Part shown: piece after piece, positions 37,251 through 49,819 of the stretch
How the letters are laid out: every line of letters begins with the position of its first letter
How positions within the stretch are numbered: position 1 is the stretch's first letter
Assembly: GCA_963921825.1 (NCBI GenBank)
Contig: OY997588.1
Location: 10,926,001-10,990,000 of the forward strand
Source of the DNA: Erodium maritimum
Lineage: Eukaryota; Streptophyta; Magnoliopsida; Geraniales; Geraniaceae
Length of the DNA stretch: 64,000 nt
Reading direction: 5' to 3'
Notes under the pieces: model-generated
The model's database searches: none
The model's input: the letters and a program-made list of their open reading frames with translations, nothing else
What the model was told of the DNA's origin: nothing
Program-made: the position numbers and the translations under genes

Positions 37251-38640
37251 GACTCGGAGTGTGAAAGTTTTATTGCATATGGAATCATTTTTATATACGA
37301 GTTTAGGTTAGTTTAAATATTTTATTTTGAAATAAATTTATACATGATACAGTAAAGAGATCAACCGGGAATATATTTTTATAGCGATTATATAAGAGTA
37401 CTTTTTGTTTAGCGAAATATATTGAATTGTATTAATTGAATTAAGAGCACCTTTAATGGTCGGCAAGGAGTCGTTGTTTAGGTGTCGTCGCAGCCTCTAT
37501 AACGGCTCGTACAACGACGTGCCAACGCAGGGCTAGTCTCAAGCTGTGCCGACATAGCCTTTCGCCTTAGGATCCTACAATGACGTGACGTGTCGGCTCA
37601 ACCCCAATGACTAGTCGGCAGGCCAACGACGAGGCGACACGTGGCAATACTTGTTTTAAAAAAACTTCAAATTTACCTATAAATACACTTTGTCCCTTAG
37701 CCGAAAATCACACCTCTTCTCTTCTACATATACCTCTGTAATATATTTTTTATCAGATTTTGGTGTCTCGGTTTCTATACACGCACACTATTCGGGGAAT
37801 AGTGCGTCTTTATTGCCACGCCGAAACCCACTCCCTCACCCTGTAAATACCTCAACCCTTTTCAACACTATGTTTCGAAAATAATAGTAAGATTTCGATC
37901 GTAACACCAAAATCAGATTCCATTATCATGAGCTTTTTAAATTGATTTCAAAACTAAAAATTATAACGAGATCTCAGTCATTTAATTAATCAAAGACAAG
38001 ATTAGATTTTGTGACATCTGTTTAAATGGTTGACTTTCGAATATCAAAAACTGAAGGTTACAGAAGCAAAGCAAGTCTAGTCCCGTACGTGATGGTTCAA
38101 ATGTTGTTCACAAAGTCCGGTTATAAAGGAAGATACACGAAATGTACGACAATGTTGTAGTCGTTGGGTCATAACAGATATATGTTTACTATGTAACCAC
38201 CAAACACTAACGAACATACTTTCAAATTATTACCACAGATAACTCAGCTATTTTCTGGAGTTTTCGCTCCTCAACTCAATTAGGCACAAGATTTTTATAA
38301 ATTTTCATATTCTTTTTCTATTTAATTATAGTTTTACTAATTTCATGTTTTCATATTTTGAGTACTGCATGCACATGCAGAAGCACATGATGATTCTGGT
38401 AAACCAGAATGGGTTGTTAATCCAAATAATTAGTTAAGTGTTGAGCCAACGGTCTCAAAACCAGTGGCGCTGTGGACAGCTTGAGATTAGGGGCATTTCC
38501 GTCAGCCCATAATATCATTATCCGCTAGATGACAACGGGGCAGTCTGAGCACATCCCATCAGTCATTTTCAATATTCCACAATACATATTTTTATTTTAA
38601 AAAAAACAATGTAATATTACAAAAAGATGGTTTATTTAGT
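37251..38640. other. Intergenic upstream of PIRL
   Basis: AT-rich with a GC-richer patch at 37450-37660 that repeats CGGC/ACGACG words. No gene or complete element was recognised. Confidence 0.4.
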
Positions 38641-38664
38641 TAATGTTTAAGCCGATAAGAAAAA

Positions 38665-38670
38665 TATAAA
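38665..38670 (+). promoter_or_regulatory. Possible TATA box of PIRL
   Basis: TATAAA in the context AAAATATAAAAACAGC, about 430 bp before the PIRL start codon. If used, the leader would contain two very short upstream frames (38865-38891 and 38900-38920) unless they are spliced out. Confidence 0.4.
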
Positions 38671-39094
38671 AACAGCAGAGATCCGTCAAAAGAGAAGAAG
38701 AAGATTCAGAGAGAATAGAAAGAGCCCGACTCAGTAGACGACGCGGTCAGAGCTTCTTCCTCCTCAAACATTTCGGTTTCTAGCCCAGCTCACTCGGGAG
38801 CTCTCGATTCGTGTTGGGTTCGGTTCGTTTTTTTCTCTCTCTCATTTCTGTTTGGTCTCCGAGAATGATAAATTTTCCAATCGGAAAGTGAGGAGGAAAA
38901 TGGAAGAGTTTCTTATTTAGCTTTGTTTTTTTGTGACTGATTCTTAATTTATTGATTTTTTTGAAGTATATTTCTGGGTTTATTGCATTTACTTCTAAGA
39001 ACGAGAAATCTCGATTCCTGAAGCTGGGTTTTTCTGGGTTTTGCTAATTTTGTTGTTTGGGTTCCTGGAATTCGAATCAGGAGCTCCTCTTCCA

Positions 39095-40895
39095 ATGGAG
39101 TCAGTTGATGGGGTGGTGGAGGGGATCATGAGGATCCACAGATCTCTGCCGGAACGGCCTGGGGTGGAGGAGGTGGAGGCGGCGATGGCGATGATCCAGA
39201 ATGTGGAGAAGGAGGACCAGGCGAGGGTGGAGGCCATAGCTAGGCAGAGCAAGGGGTCGGCGGTGCCGGAGGAGCTGTTCCAGGTGTTGTTGGAGATGCA
39301 GAGGAACTTGGTCTACTTCCAGAGCAAGGAGCAGAAGCGTGAGGCCGTCAAATTGCTCGATCTCGAGAATATGCACGCTTTGTTCGATGAATTTATCCAG
39401 AGAGCCTCCAAATGCGTCTCTTTCACTGCTCCATCTTCTTCCCAGAAGCCCAATTACTCCAATGGTGGTTCTGTTTCCAAGGTTGCTCCTCCCTCCTCGG
39501 CCTTCTCCTCCGGTCTCCGCAGTAATGCTTCGCCGGAGAAGATGTTTAGTAGAGACGACAGTTATGTGAAGAAGAGCAAGTCATCGTTTTATACTGATGG
39601 AATTGGGGCTGGACATTCCAGGCCCCTCATACTGGATTCAACCCTCAAACCTGCTATTGCTTCAGGTTTGTTTTATTGAACAATGCATTGGATTTATTAT
39701 GATTCCTAGTAATTGATTCGTTTTTGTGCTATACATATACAGGGATAGAAGGTGACAAGTTAAGCTTAATAAAGCTTGCTAGCTTGATTGAAGTATCAAA
39801 GAAGAAAGGCACTAAGGATTTGAATCTTCAGGGCAAGTTGATGGATCAAATCGAATGGCTACCCGACTCGATTGGGAAATTATCGAGTTTGGTTTCCCTT
39901 GATTTATCTGAGAACCGGATTGTGGCCTTACCGGCTTCCATTGGAGGTCTTTTGTCATTGACAAAGTTGGATTTGCATTCGAATAGACTTGCTGAGCTCC
40001 CAGAATCCATTGGTGATCTCCTGAGCCTGGTTTTTCTTGACCTGAGGGGTAACCAGTTAGCAGCTTTGCCTGCTACTATCGGCAAATTGATACGTCTTCA
40101 GGAGATTGATGTGAGCTCGAATAGACTCTCTGTAGTCCCCGAGTCGATAGGGTCTCTCATGAGTTTAAAGAAATTGAATTTGGAGACAAATGATATGGAA
40201 GAAATTCCACATACTATCGGTCAGTGTCCTTGTCTGAAGGAGCTTCGCGTAGATTATAATAAGCTTAAGGCTCTTCCAGAAGCTGTGGGGAAGATTGGAA
40301 CCTTGGAGGTCTTGTCAGTGCGCTATAATAACATCAAGCAGCTACCTACAACTATGGCATCTCTCTCTAGTTTAAGAGAGCTAGATGTGAGCTTCAATGA
40401 GCTTGAGTCAGTACCTGAGAGCCTGTGTTTTGCTACCACACTGGTCAAGTTGAACTTGGGGAACAATTTTGCAGATATGAGATCCCTGCCTAGGTCAATC
40501 GGGAACCTGGAGATGCTTCAAGAGCTGGACATAAGTAATAACCAGATACGGGTCCTCCCCGACTCATTCAGAATGCTAACACAGTTACGAGTTCTGCGTG
40601 TGGAAGAGAATCCACTAGAAGTTCCACCAAGACATATAGCTGAAAAGGGTGCACAGGTAATTGCTCTTTACTTGCTTCTGATTCAATACTGAAAATAAAA
40701 GATGTTTTTGTACCCCAAGCATAAATGTGGCTTCTTGGTGTTCATCAGGCTGTAATTGAATACATGAACGAGTTAGTGTCGAAGAGAGATGTGAAAGCAG
40801 CACCTGTGAAGCAGAAGAAAACTTGGGCGCAGATATGTTTCTTTTCAAGCTCTAACAAGAGAAAGCGCAGTGGTGTGGACTACGTAACAGCTTGA
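39095..40895 (+). CDS. PIRL: Plant intracellular Ras-group-related LRR protein (PIRL)
   Basis: PIRLs are plant-specific cytoplasmic leucine-rich repeat proteins related to animal Ras-binding LRRs. Some act in pollen development. Exons are 39095-39665, 39743-40656 and 40749-40895 (stop TGA), in frame, 543 aa. The start chosen is MESVDGVVEGIMRIHRSLP, the first ATG of the frame and typical of the PIRL4/5 type. The N-terminal 100 residues are a charged helical region (VEEVEAAMAMIQNVEKEDQ, REAVKLLDLENMHALFDEF), followed by a Ser-rich linker. About ten LRRs of the LPxSIGxLxxLxxLDLxxNxL pattern follow from about residue 210 to 480. The basic C-terminal tail ends GVDYVTA, resembling the GVYW-type tail motif of the family. 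There is no signal peptide or membrane segment. The frame is intact. Assignment within the family is by resemblance only. Confidence 0.94.
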
Positions 40896-41850
40896 TTTTG
40901 CACGATTTGATCATTCTGTCGGGTAAGTCGAGCTTATCTTTCTGTGGCCAATAATTTCATTATCCGCTCAAGAACACAGTGTAGCTTCATGGTGGGTGGG
41001 CATTGATGAAGTTGTGGTGATCATGTGCTTTTGTTGTTTGCATGTTGCAGGACTTTTGAGCATTTAGCGGGTCAGCACAGATCTCACTTGCCCAACAATT
41101 CACTTATCCTGCCCAATTTACTACATTTTTATATATTCATTTCTGACTTTTGCCTCTGTAATTCAACTGCAAACCAGTTAGAACTAGACCCAGATCTCAA
41201 CATTGTTGTAGGAATTCGATTAGCTATGATGTTTCGTTATGTGAAGAGTAGTATTCATACTAAGACAACGTTGTTAGGTTGGCCACTGCCTAAGAATGGC
41301 CATAGTTTGATATCACTTTAAATATGTATAATGTTGAAATGTATCAGTTATGGATTTGATGTTCCTTAATTGTAGAGAGTGGTTTGTGCTGGATTTAAAC
41401 ATATGTGATTGATGAGCACATGCCCTTGCTTGCTGCAACGGGACAAGACAAAACCAGTATTATGCAAGGTTCCTGATACAAGTTAGTTGGGAATTTGTCG
41501 GCAAAATGTTTCATGTCATCAAAATTCAAAACTATATTTTTTATATTTAAAAATTACAATTTAATTTAATATGAATAAAATTATTTTAATCATTTTTATT
41601 TCTTGTATAGTTGTATTGTATCAATTATTTTTTATTTTCTCTATGCTTCTCAGTTCTTTGTTTTTATGAAGTATAGCTCTGAAGCGGTTTAATAGAGCCC
41701 AAACTAATATGGGCCAAGCCCATCCGAGTCCAATCCTATCGGTAACACCAGCGTATATATTGATATGGCAACCCTATTTCATCACCGGCACAAAATCAGG
41801 TCGTTGTAGCTCCTGTTCGCGCCATCGTCGGTGCTGGTAGGCTATGATAG
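40896..41850. other. PIRL 3' flank
   Basis: The proximal part, to about 41330, is probably the 3' untranslated region. A possible leaderless intron-like GT...AG pair surrounds 40922-41050 but cannot be tested. The remainder is AT-rich, without features. Confidence 0.45.
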
Positions 41851-43140
41851 GTCTTCAATCTCTGCTACGAACAAACAGACTTCTTTATTGATGAATTGAA
41901 TTGATTACATAATGATGCATACAAACTAGCTCCCCCTCTCTAGAATTGGACTCACCCTTTCTACACTCTTACAAAAATGATCGACATTTACGGTTAGGCT
42001 AATGTTAGTTATTTATAGACTCGTCGGAGTTTGGTCGGACTCTAACCACTTGTCATATGGTCTTTGACGAACTCGGTGGACTTGTAACAGCCTAACAAAC
42101 TCGCGCCAACAAAGACTTCTAAAAGCTTCACGCGCACGTCACCACAAGAGGAGTATAGCTCGACTTATATGACGCTCTGTTTCCTGACAATTACCCCTCC
42201 CTCGAAGCAGGCTTGTCCTTAAGTCTTGATGTTGTGACCACTGTGTGTTGCTTTCTTTTTCAGCAGTGACACATGGAAAGTGGGATGGATTCTTGACGAT
42301 TCGAGAAGCTACAACGTGTACGCTAAGTTGCCCACCTTCCGTATAATTTGAGAGGGCCCAAAATATCGTGATGATAATTTTAAATTGAGTTGGAGGCGAA
42401 GATATACCCACTCGCCTTCATTAAAATGTCGTTCAATACGGTGTTTGTCTGCCTAACCTTTGGTTCTGTCGCGAGTAACGGTGAGATTGTCTTGGATCAG
42501 GTTCTAGGTTGCCTCCCTGTCTCGTTCAAACGACTCTACTACACCAATGGTAGTGGTAAAAATGGACTGCAGCGGCAATGGAGTTGCATTTTTCTTGCTT
42601 GATCTGTTTGATCTTGGATATCATGTCTTCGCTTCGGCCCTCATCGAACTTCCGAATGAGGTCCTGAACGAGCTGTTCCCAGACAATGTTCCTCTTGTCG
42701 CGCTGATAGTTCCTGAAACCATATCTCAGCCTTGTCAGAAAAATGCACACGGATCTTCTTTGCAACTGCACACAATAAAAAGTAGTGCTCGCATTTAAGG
42801 AGCCAAGCCTGTATCCCTGTGTCGTCGAGTATCAGAAACTACAATTGTGGTGCTTTGAAACTTATATGTGGAGTATCTGAAAAACTTAATGCTTTGCCAC
42901 TATTTCAGCTCCCCTAGCCAGAGTTGGGGATGCCCATCTGGTACCTTCCTCTACTACCCCCTTCCTTCTCCATCGTCCTTCGGTTAGATTTTGGGAGTCG
43001 GGCCATCTTACTCCCAACCAACCTCATTGCAACCTCCTCCTCTATGCGTTGGCAACCCTCCAGTCCCAATTGACAACGATCACTATTTCTGATCCACTGG
43101 TTGATTTTTGAGACATAGGCGACGATGTCATCCAAGTCTT
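41851..43140 (-). mobile_element. Ty3/gypsy LTR-element fossil
   Basis: Read on the minus strand, recognisable parts are gag-like sequence (about 43135-42530), the C-terminal part of an integrase with its LTR-proximal tail (about 42480-42240, family pattern YFGP and IHPTFHVSLLK), a purine tract near 42200, and one LTR of roughly 340 bp (about 42189-41851, TG...CA ends). It is clearly broken with several breaks and incomplete. The age is old, judging by how decayed the coding parts are. Confidence 0.75.
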
Positions 43141-44900
43141 GGAAAGGTGAACGACACTTCTTTGGCTGTCCGTTTGGTCACCAGCTAGTAGTTCGGGTCC
43201 AAGGCGATGTGTGGTCTGATGGCTACAACCTCGGCGGTCTGGGTTCTAGTCATCCAACCAATGGCCAATAATATTTTCTCCTTCTTCTTCCCGCCTCAAT
43301 AATGGTTGGAGGGAATTCGAGATAAGGAGACCTAGACTTTCAATGGTCCAGTTCCGCTCCTCACTCTAATGCCTACACAAACATTGCCAAAGGCTCTACT
43401 TTTTAACATTATTCGCATTTCTAATTGGGCTTTCGACATCCCGAGCGAAGCTTGGACGTCCCAAACACGGGATATGACTATCTCTAAGTTGGGAATAAAG
43501 GTTCCACAAGGGAATTGTCCTTACCGTCGGGGATGGGCCGACTATCTTTAGCTTTGGGAGGAGATCCACACACCAAACCTCTCTGACGATAGGTTCCCCT
43601 TCGGTTTGAGGATTTCCGAAACATTATCACGATCCGGTTACAATATGAGAAATTGTCAGACTTCTTCTTCCGGTGTGGGCGTCTAGTTCATCTTTTCCAT
43701 GCTTGCACTAACTCCATTATGGGATTTGAAACTATATATAATCCTGTACTCCGACTCTCTACGTGTTCCTTCGGGCCCTGGGGTGGCCAATTTCATCCGA
43801 ACGTACTAGGAAGTGACTCCACCATCGAAAACTCCGAGGATTTATGAAGGAAGAGTGTTTTCTCCGCATCCTCCACCACCACTTACCTTGGGCTCATATT
43901 TTCCATATTTGAGGTTTCTAGCTCCTCGGCCTACAAGCTTTCTAAAGTACTGCCTCCAGACCGTGCCACTATCGGGGTACAGGGAGACCGGGAAGGACCT
44001 GGTATGGGTTTGGGGAACCATAACCCGCCCCTGACGCTCACCTGAACTATAATTTTGCCTAATATGGGTAGGATGATTACTCATACGCCTCTATTCCCAA
44101 GCCCTAATGCTTTTCCACCATCTCGGGTCCCCCAGCCATAGTCCGGGTGAACGGACTAGAAGGCGACTCCACCCTCTCGCCTTTAGATGTAGGGTTTACA
44201 TGCATAGATTGACAACCTCACCACCCCCTCCACCATTAGAAACATCGAGGATGTATAAGGGACAAATGACTCTGCTGCCTTCTCCACCACCGCTTGCCTT
44301 GGGCTCGGATTCTCCTAACTGGAGGTCTTCGGCTCCTTGGCCCACAATCTTTTCTAAAGTACCGCCTCCAGGCCGTGCCAGTACCGGGGTACAGGGAGAC
44401 TGGGAAGGACTTGGTATGGTTTTGGGAGAATCAACCCACCCCTAACGGTTGATCGAACTATAATCTTGCCTAATATGGGTCGGACGATTACTCATACGCC
44501 TATACTCCCAAACCCTAATGCTTTTCCACCATCCCGGGTCCCCTAACCAGAGTCCCAGACAGACCCACCCCCACCCCCTCACTGCCTCTATCAACGCCCA
44601 TCCTACCACCGCCTCCACTCGGCCATCCTACCCCGAGCATCTTCACCAAGGAAAGGAAAATTTGGAGAATCCCGTCCCAGCCCTCCCTTCTTAGCCCGCA
44701 CATGTTCAAGAATTCTAAGGATCTATGAAGAAAGTGGGAAAAGAAGGCATTGTCTTTGAATGATCGCTTGAAGAAGAGGGTTTTCGAGCTTCTAGATGTC
44801 GACCCAAACGAAAAGAAAGACTACCATACCCCACCACAGGGAACACCGACGAGGTCTACCAAGTAGTCTCGTTAGGATTCATGAGTGACACCGACAACAC
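43140..44900 (+). mobile_element. L1-type LINE ORF1 relic (DUF4283 / zf-CCHC_4)
   Basis: On the plus strand, 43560-43710 reads with small frame changes as the family pattern ending in YEKLSDFFFRCGRLVHLFHAC, the zinc knuckle (CxxC-HxxxxC type) of plant LINE ORF1 proteins. DUF4283-like sequence lies upstream (about 43190-43560). Downstream comes a Pro-rich tail that is partly duplicated in tandem. Stops and frame changes interrupt the DUF4283 part at several places (for example near 43300 and 43550), so it is a pseudogene. No reverse transcriptase follows. It abuts the gypsy fossil on the other strand. Confidence 0.75.
43813..44575 (+). repeat. 412-bp tandem duplication in the LINE ORF1 tail
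   Basis: Positions 43813-44160 and about 44224-44575 align with a period near 412 bp. Shared blocks include CTTGGGCTC, TTTCTAAAGTAC, GGGGTACAGGGAGAC and CCTAATGCTTTTCCACCATC. The copies differ at many sites, so the duplication is old or came with the element. Confidence 0.8.
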
Positions 44901-46390
44901 CTAAAGATCAAGTGGAACTTCCATTCGGTCGTTTTTTTGCATCCTCCTCTACGGATCTTGTTCCTCAGGGAGAGGTACCCCTTCACATCTCATTAGGCCA
45001 AGACAATCTCCCAAAAAGGCTTTTATATTCTTGCCTCTACTTAATTATACCTATTTGTTGTTTCTGTTGTTGTCCTCCAGGCTTGCTTAATAAAAATGTA
45101 TCCCTTAGCTTAAAAAGTCGATACACCTATCTTTGATTGGATTCTGGACTAAAATATTGACCGTACAAGTCTCATCCCAATTATGTTGTATTTGAGCCTA
45201 TTAATGAAATGTTCTATAATCGAGTAAAAAAAAGCAATCTCAACCGTCATGCGAACCAAAATTAAACCTTGATTAATTAACATTTTAGTTTCAAAATTTA
45301 CACAAGTAAATAAAATTAAAATCGACACAAGTTTTGATGAGAAAAATATTATCTTTGATATTTAAACAAATAAATAAAGTTTGCTGAGTATAAACTCAGA
45401 TATTCTATAGTATTTATTGAAATAGAAGATAATGAAAATTAGGTTGGCTTCCAAAATATTTTCGAAATCTATATACTTAGTCAATTTGGATCTAAGCACC
45501 CTTGAATTCTAATGGAAAATGAACACTGAGAACAAATACTTCTCCCATTGAGGTTAGGATAATAGTCCATTTATAAATAATACCTATTTTGATTAGTTAT
45601 CAGAGGGGTAGTACTTTGGTTCCCACAACGAGTCTAGCCAATTAGAGGAATTTGGCAAGGTAATTAATTTTAATTCCTATTTATCTGAATTTAATTGACT
45701 AAAAACATGCTATTATGCTAATACATCCGACATGTTTGTGACTCAGATAATTTAAAGTTCATGGTACCAGAATCTTCTAGTTCTGGTACCAGAATCTTCT
45801 AGAGAAATAATAAATAATCCAAATGATATGTGCAAAAAAGCTTTTTTTTTTCTTTCCAAACGGGATTTACAGATTTTGTTTTCACTCAATGAATGCACCA
45901 AATTAAAAGAGAATTGATTGGCTATGCACAATCCTAGGTACATCAATGACAAATTTGGAAAAGTTCATTACAATTCTCTACACTTTCTTATCTTTTCTTT
46001 GAGACAAACAAAAAAATCACCAAATATGGACAAAAAATTACATCCATGTTCCAGATTAGGCTTTTGGAGAACTTGGGTCAATCTTAAATTCAAAATAAAA
46101 TGCCATCTTTCATGATCAATTTTGGTGGGAACCCAAGAACAAAACCAGGGAGCAATGCTCTAGGGCTCAACATCCCAGCTTCTCTTTTGTTGTCAAGTTT
46201 CTGACTTTCTCCAAGGTGTAAGTTCGTTTACACTAGAAATCACCTGGGTTGTTCTTAATTTTTTCGAAATTGTTATTTTTATTGGTGTTGTGACTCTATC
46301 TTCGTCAAATTATTAGGAAAATCAAAGGTTGTGGCTGAGGAGGTTGATTAATTCTGGGTTCGGAGGGTTAATTGCGATTCTTCTGTAAAT
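44901..46390 (+). other. Upstream region of the MSSP gene
   Basis: AT-rich promoter-side sequence. The only structured feature is the direct repeat at 45762-45802. The leader probably starts near 46130-46200, where composition changes, and may contain no intron. Confidence 0.45.
45762..45802 (+). promoter_or_regulatory. Direct repeat with heat-shock-element-like core
   Basis: TGGTACCAGAATCTTCTAG occurs twice, 22 bp apart, about 600 bp before the MSSP start codon. Each contains GAAnnTTC, and the second continues as TAGAGAA, close to the GAA-TTC-GAA pattern bound by plant heat-shock factors. Regulatory use is inferred. Confidence 0.4.
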
Positions 46391-49115
46391 ATGAGAGGAG
46401 CTGTGCTGGTGGCTCTTGCAGCCGCTATTGGGAACTTGTTGCAAGGATGGGATAATTCTACTATTGCAGGTTTGGGTCTCAACTCATCTCATTTGATCAA
46501 TTTAGATCTCAAATTGATTTACCCAACAAATCCCTAATTCCAAATCCGCTGATTGTGTCTAATAATTCAATGTTCAGAACATTATGAACCCTTTTTTATT
46601 TTGTTGAAGTTGTGAACAAATCAAAGCTTCCACCTTTCCTTTCTGTTTGTTTAGAGAGAAAATCCCAACTTTGAAGAGAAAGTGAAGTGAAAAATTGTTA
46701 CATTTGCAGGGGGTCTTATATACATAAAGAGTGAGTTCCATCTGGAGACTCAACCAAAAATAGAAGGGCTAATTGTGGCTGCATCACTGTTCGGAGCCAC
46801 TGTGATCACAATGTTCTGTGGAGCCATAGCAGATGCAATCGGACGCCGTCCTGTGCTGATACTGTCGTCTGTTTTGTTCTTCATAAGTAGTTTAATAATG
46901 ATGTGGGCTCCAAATGTTTATGTCTTGGTTCTGGCTAGGTTACTCGATGGGTGCGGGAGTGGTCTTGCCATCACTCTTGTTCCTGTCTATGTCTCCGAGA
47001 CTGCTCCCCCAGAAATAAGGGGGCAGCTCAACACAATTCCACAGTTCAATAACTCCGGAGGGATGTTTTTGTCATACTGTGCTGTGTTCGGGATGTCTCT
47101 GATGAAGAATCCGAGCTGGAGGTTGATGCTTGGGGTCCTTTCTATTCCATCAGCTATTTATATTCTGTTGACAGTGTTTTTCTTGCCTGAATCTCCCCGC
47201 TGGCTTGTTGGAAGAGGGCGAATGGATGAGGCCAAACAGGTTCTGCAGAGGTTACGTGGTAAGGAAGATGTTTCTGCTGAATTGGCCTTGCTGGTTGAAG
47301 GTCTGGGGAATTCCACTGAGACAACTTTAGAAGAGTATGTAATTTCTCCTGAAGATGACATTGCTGGTGACCCGGAAACAATACCATCGGATAAGAAGAA
47401 GATAAAACTGAATTGGCCCGAGGAGGGCCAGTCTTGGGTTGCTGAGCCCGTCAACAAGCAAAGTAGTATGTGCCTTGTGGCTTGCCAAGGAAGCTCGTTG
47501 GGGGGTCTGATGGACCCTCTAGTCCCTCTCTTTGGGAGTGTGCACGAAAAGAACCCAGACACTGAGAACATTCTCTCATCAATGTCGGGCAGCATGATGG
47601 GCTCGGGAGTTCTACCGAAAAGCAGCGAGAATTGGAATATTGAGAACCCAAGGCCAGCTGCAGATCAGTCACAGAATGTTGGTATGGCTTATTCTGATGA
47701 AATGAACTTGCGAAGCCCATTGCTGTCAGGCCAACCAACCGGTATGGATAGGGACGTTTCTCATCTCTTGCCCAGTGGCAGTACCCCGAACCTGGGACTT
47801 GGGGGCAGTGGTCTTATGCAGGGGAGTGGGCCTATGCGTGGAAGTGGGCTTATGAATGGGGAAGGGGAGCCGGTGAGTGGTGACATAGGGGGTGGTTGGC
47901 AGCTGGCTTGGAAGAAGGCGGGCGGAGATGGGAAAAAGGAAGGAGGAGTTCAGAGGGTATATTTACGCCCTGGAAGTGCCCCTGTCTCTCAGCACGGCTC
48001 CATGGCTTCGATGCATGCTGGTTCTGATCTGTCAAGGGGAGGTGGATCTCTTCGTGCCGCTGCTCTGGTCAGTCAGACTACAATTGGACAACCCGGGGAT
48101 CGTCCACCTGCAACTGATCCTAACGCGTCTAAATGGCGTGAACTTCTTGAACCTGGAGTTAAGCGTGCTTTGATTGTTGGGGTTACACTTCAAGTGCTGC
48201 AACAGGTATAGATTAACATTAGAGGACCAACTTAACTAAAAGTTAAGCGGTTGAAAGCTTCATAAGGATTCTGATTGAAGAAATTCCCTAACTAAAAGCT
48301 TAATGTCAATCTGATTGAAGACCAAATTATGATTTTATATTCTAAACGTTTAAATGTTAACGTTCTTATGCACAAATCGTTTGAATTTCAGCTTGGCGGC
48401 ATAAATGGAGTTCTGTACTACGCTCCTCAGATTCTCAAAGAAGCAGGGGCTGGAGCTCTTCTATCCGGTTACAACATTAGTTCAGACTCTGCATCTCTTT
48501 TCATCAGTGCCGTCACAACATTTTGCATGCTTCCTTGCATTTTCTTGTCCATGAAGCTCATGGACGTTGCTGGTAGAAGGTGATTTCTTCATATTAATAC
48601 CTCTATGTTTCTTTTTCATCATCGAATGTTTTAATGTCGTGGAGAGGGTGATTTGATTGGGATATATATTTTGTTTCAGGCCTCTGATGCTGTACACAAT
48701 CCCTATCTTGATAATCTCTTTAACGGGGCTGATCGTCAGTAACACAATCGACATGGGGCCGGTGGTCACTGCAATAATATCAGCAGGCGGGGTGCTGGTG
48801 TTCCTGAGCTGCTTCGTGATGGGGTTCGGGGTGATCCCCAACATTCTGTGCGCGGAGATATTCCCGACCAAGGTTCGAGGAACTTGCGTCACCATAACCG
48901 CTCTGACATACTGGACATGGAACTTGATCATCACCTACTCGCTTCCAGTGATGCTCAGCTCGATGGGCCTTGCCGGTGTTTTCACTTTCTACGCCGTTGG
49001 GTGCATAGTTTCGTGGATATACATCTACTTGAAGGTCCCTGAGACTAAGGGCATGCCCTTGGAAGTCATTACCGAGTTCTTCGCGGCAGGGGCTAGGCAG
49101 ACCAGTATTGATTAA
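46391..49115 (+). CDS. MSSP: Tonoplast monosaccharide-sensing/transport protein (MSSP/TMT)
   Basis: MSSP/TMT proteins move glucose and other hexoses into the vacuole in exchange for protons. Exons are 46391-46469, 46710-48205, 48392-48579 and 48680-49115 (stop TAA), in frame, 732 aa, the usual length. The start MRGAVLVALAAAIGNLLQGW is the family N-terminus. MFS sugar-porter motifs are visible: DAIGRRPVL after TM2 (68-76), PESPRWLVGRGR after TM6 (186-197), and QQLGGINGVLYYAP in TM7. The C-terminal half has TM7-12 and PETKGMPLEVI at the end. The very large central loop (about 200-505), which marks MSSPs among sugar porters, is Ser/Gly-rich and acidic. It holds a small repeat GSGLMQ-GSGPMR-GSGLMN. 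The first exon of 79 bp and a 1.5-kb second exon follow the family plan. The frame is intact. Which MSSP paralogue this is cannot be told. Confidence 0.96.
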
Positions 49116-49810
49116 TTTCAACCTCAACTTCAACTTTGTAGCATTTGGATTCAGCAAATGTGTATTGTAGCAAGACAGAGATATATGTTCCCTTGAAATG
49201 ATGCCCTTCTGTAGGAACCTATGGAGATGCATGTTTTTTTTAGTTTGTAATTTTATAATGCATATGTTACAAAATTTTATTCATATACACAACAACTTGA
49301 TTAAATGGTGAGAGCTTTTGGTCATCTGTATTCAAACTAGTCGAGTTGAACCTATAACTTCATACTTATACCAAGTAACAACGAAAAGGTTGTGCGACTT
49401 TAACTGGAGTAATTTACAAAATAATCTTGTTCCGAAATATGATAGCATAATATTCCTTTAGTTTTACGTTTTTGACGAAATTACGATGTTACCTTACTGA
49501 GCTCTACGATCGGGTATATAGAATGCCCGGGTCGGTAATCAGAACACCGGTCGGGTAACATCCGGGTAGCCTTCATTGAGGTAAATCCGGGTTTCCACTA
49601 AAAATGGAGGCTATTTTATAAGGATTTATCATTTGAGAGCTAAACTAGTCATCTGCACCACATACTTCAAAATAAGGCTGTTTTGTAAATTCTCCCTTGA
49701 AGCTGCTTAGACATTTGATTCTTATGGGGTAGATTGTTTTATTCTTTGGTTGCCCCAGCAATTGAAATTTCTAAAGGAATCATAAGCTATGTCTTTATTA
49801 CATGAATGCG
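49116..49810. other. MSSP 3' flank
   Basis: The 3' untranslated region probably ends within about 200 bp. A GC-richer patch at 49500-49590 repeats CCGGGT/GGTCGGGTA words. No gene is supported. Confidence 0.45.
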
Positions 49811-49819
49811 TTAGTATTA

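Noticed and set aside
39041-39094. Extension of PIRL upstream of the first ATG
   Set aside because: The frame stays open, but this part begins with a TTG and lacks an ATG. MESVDG... at 39095 matches the family N-terminus.
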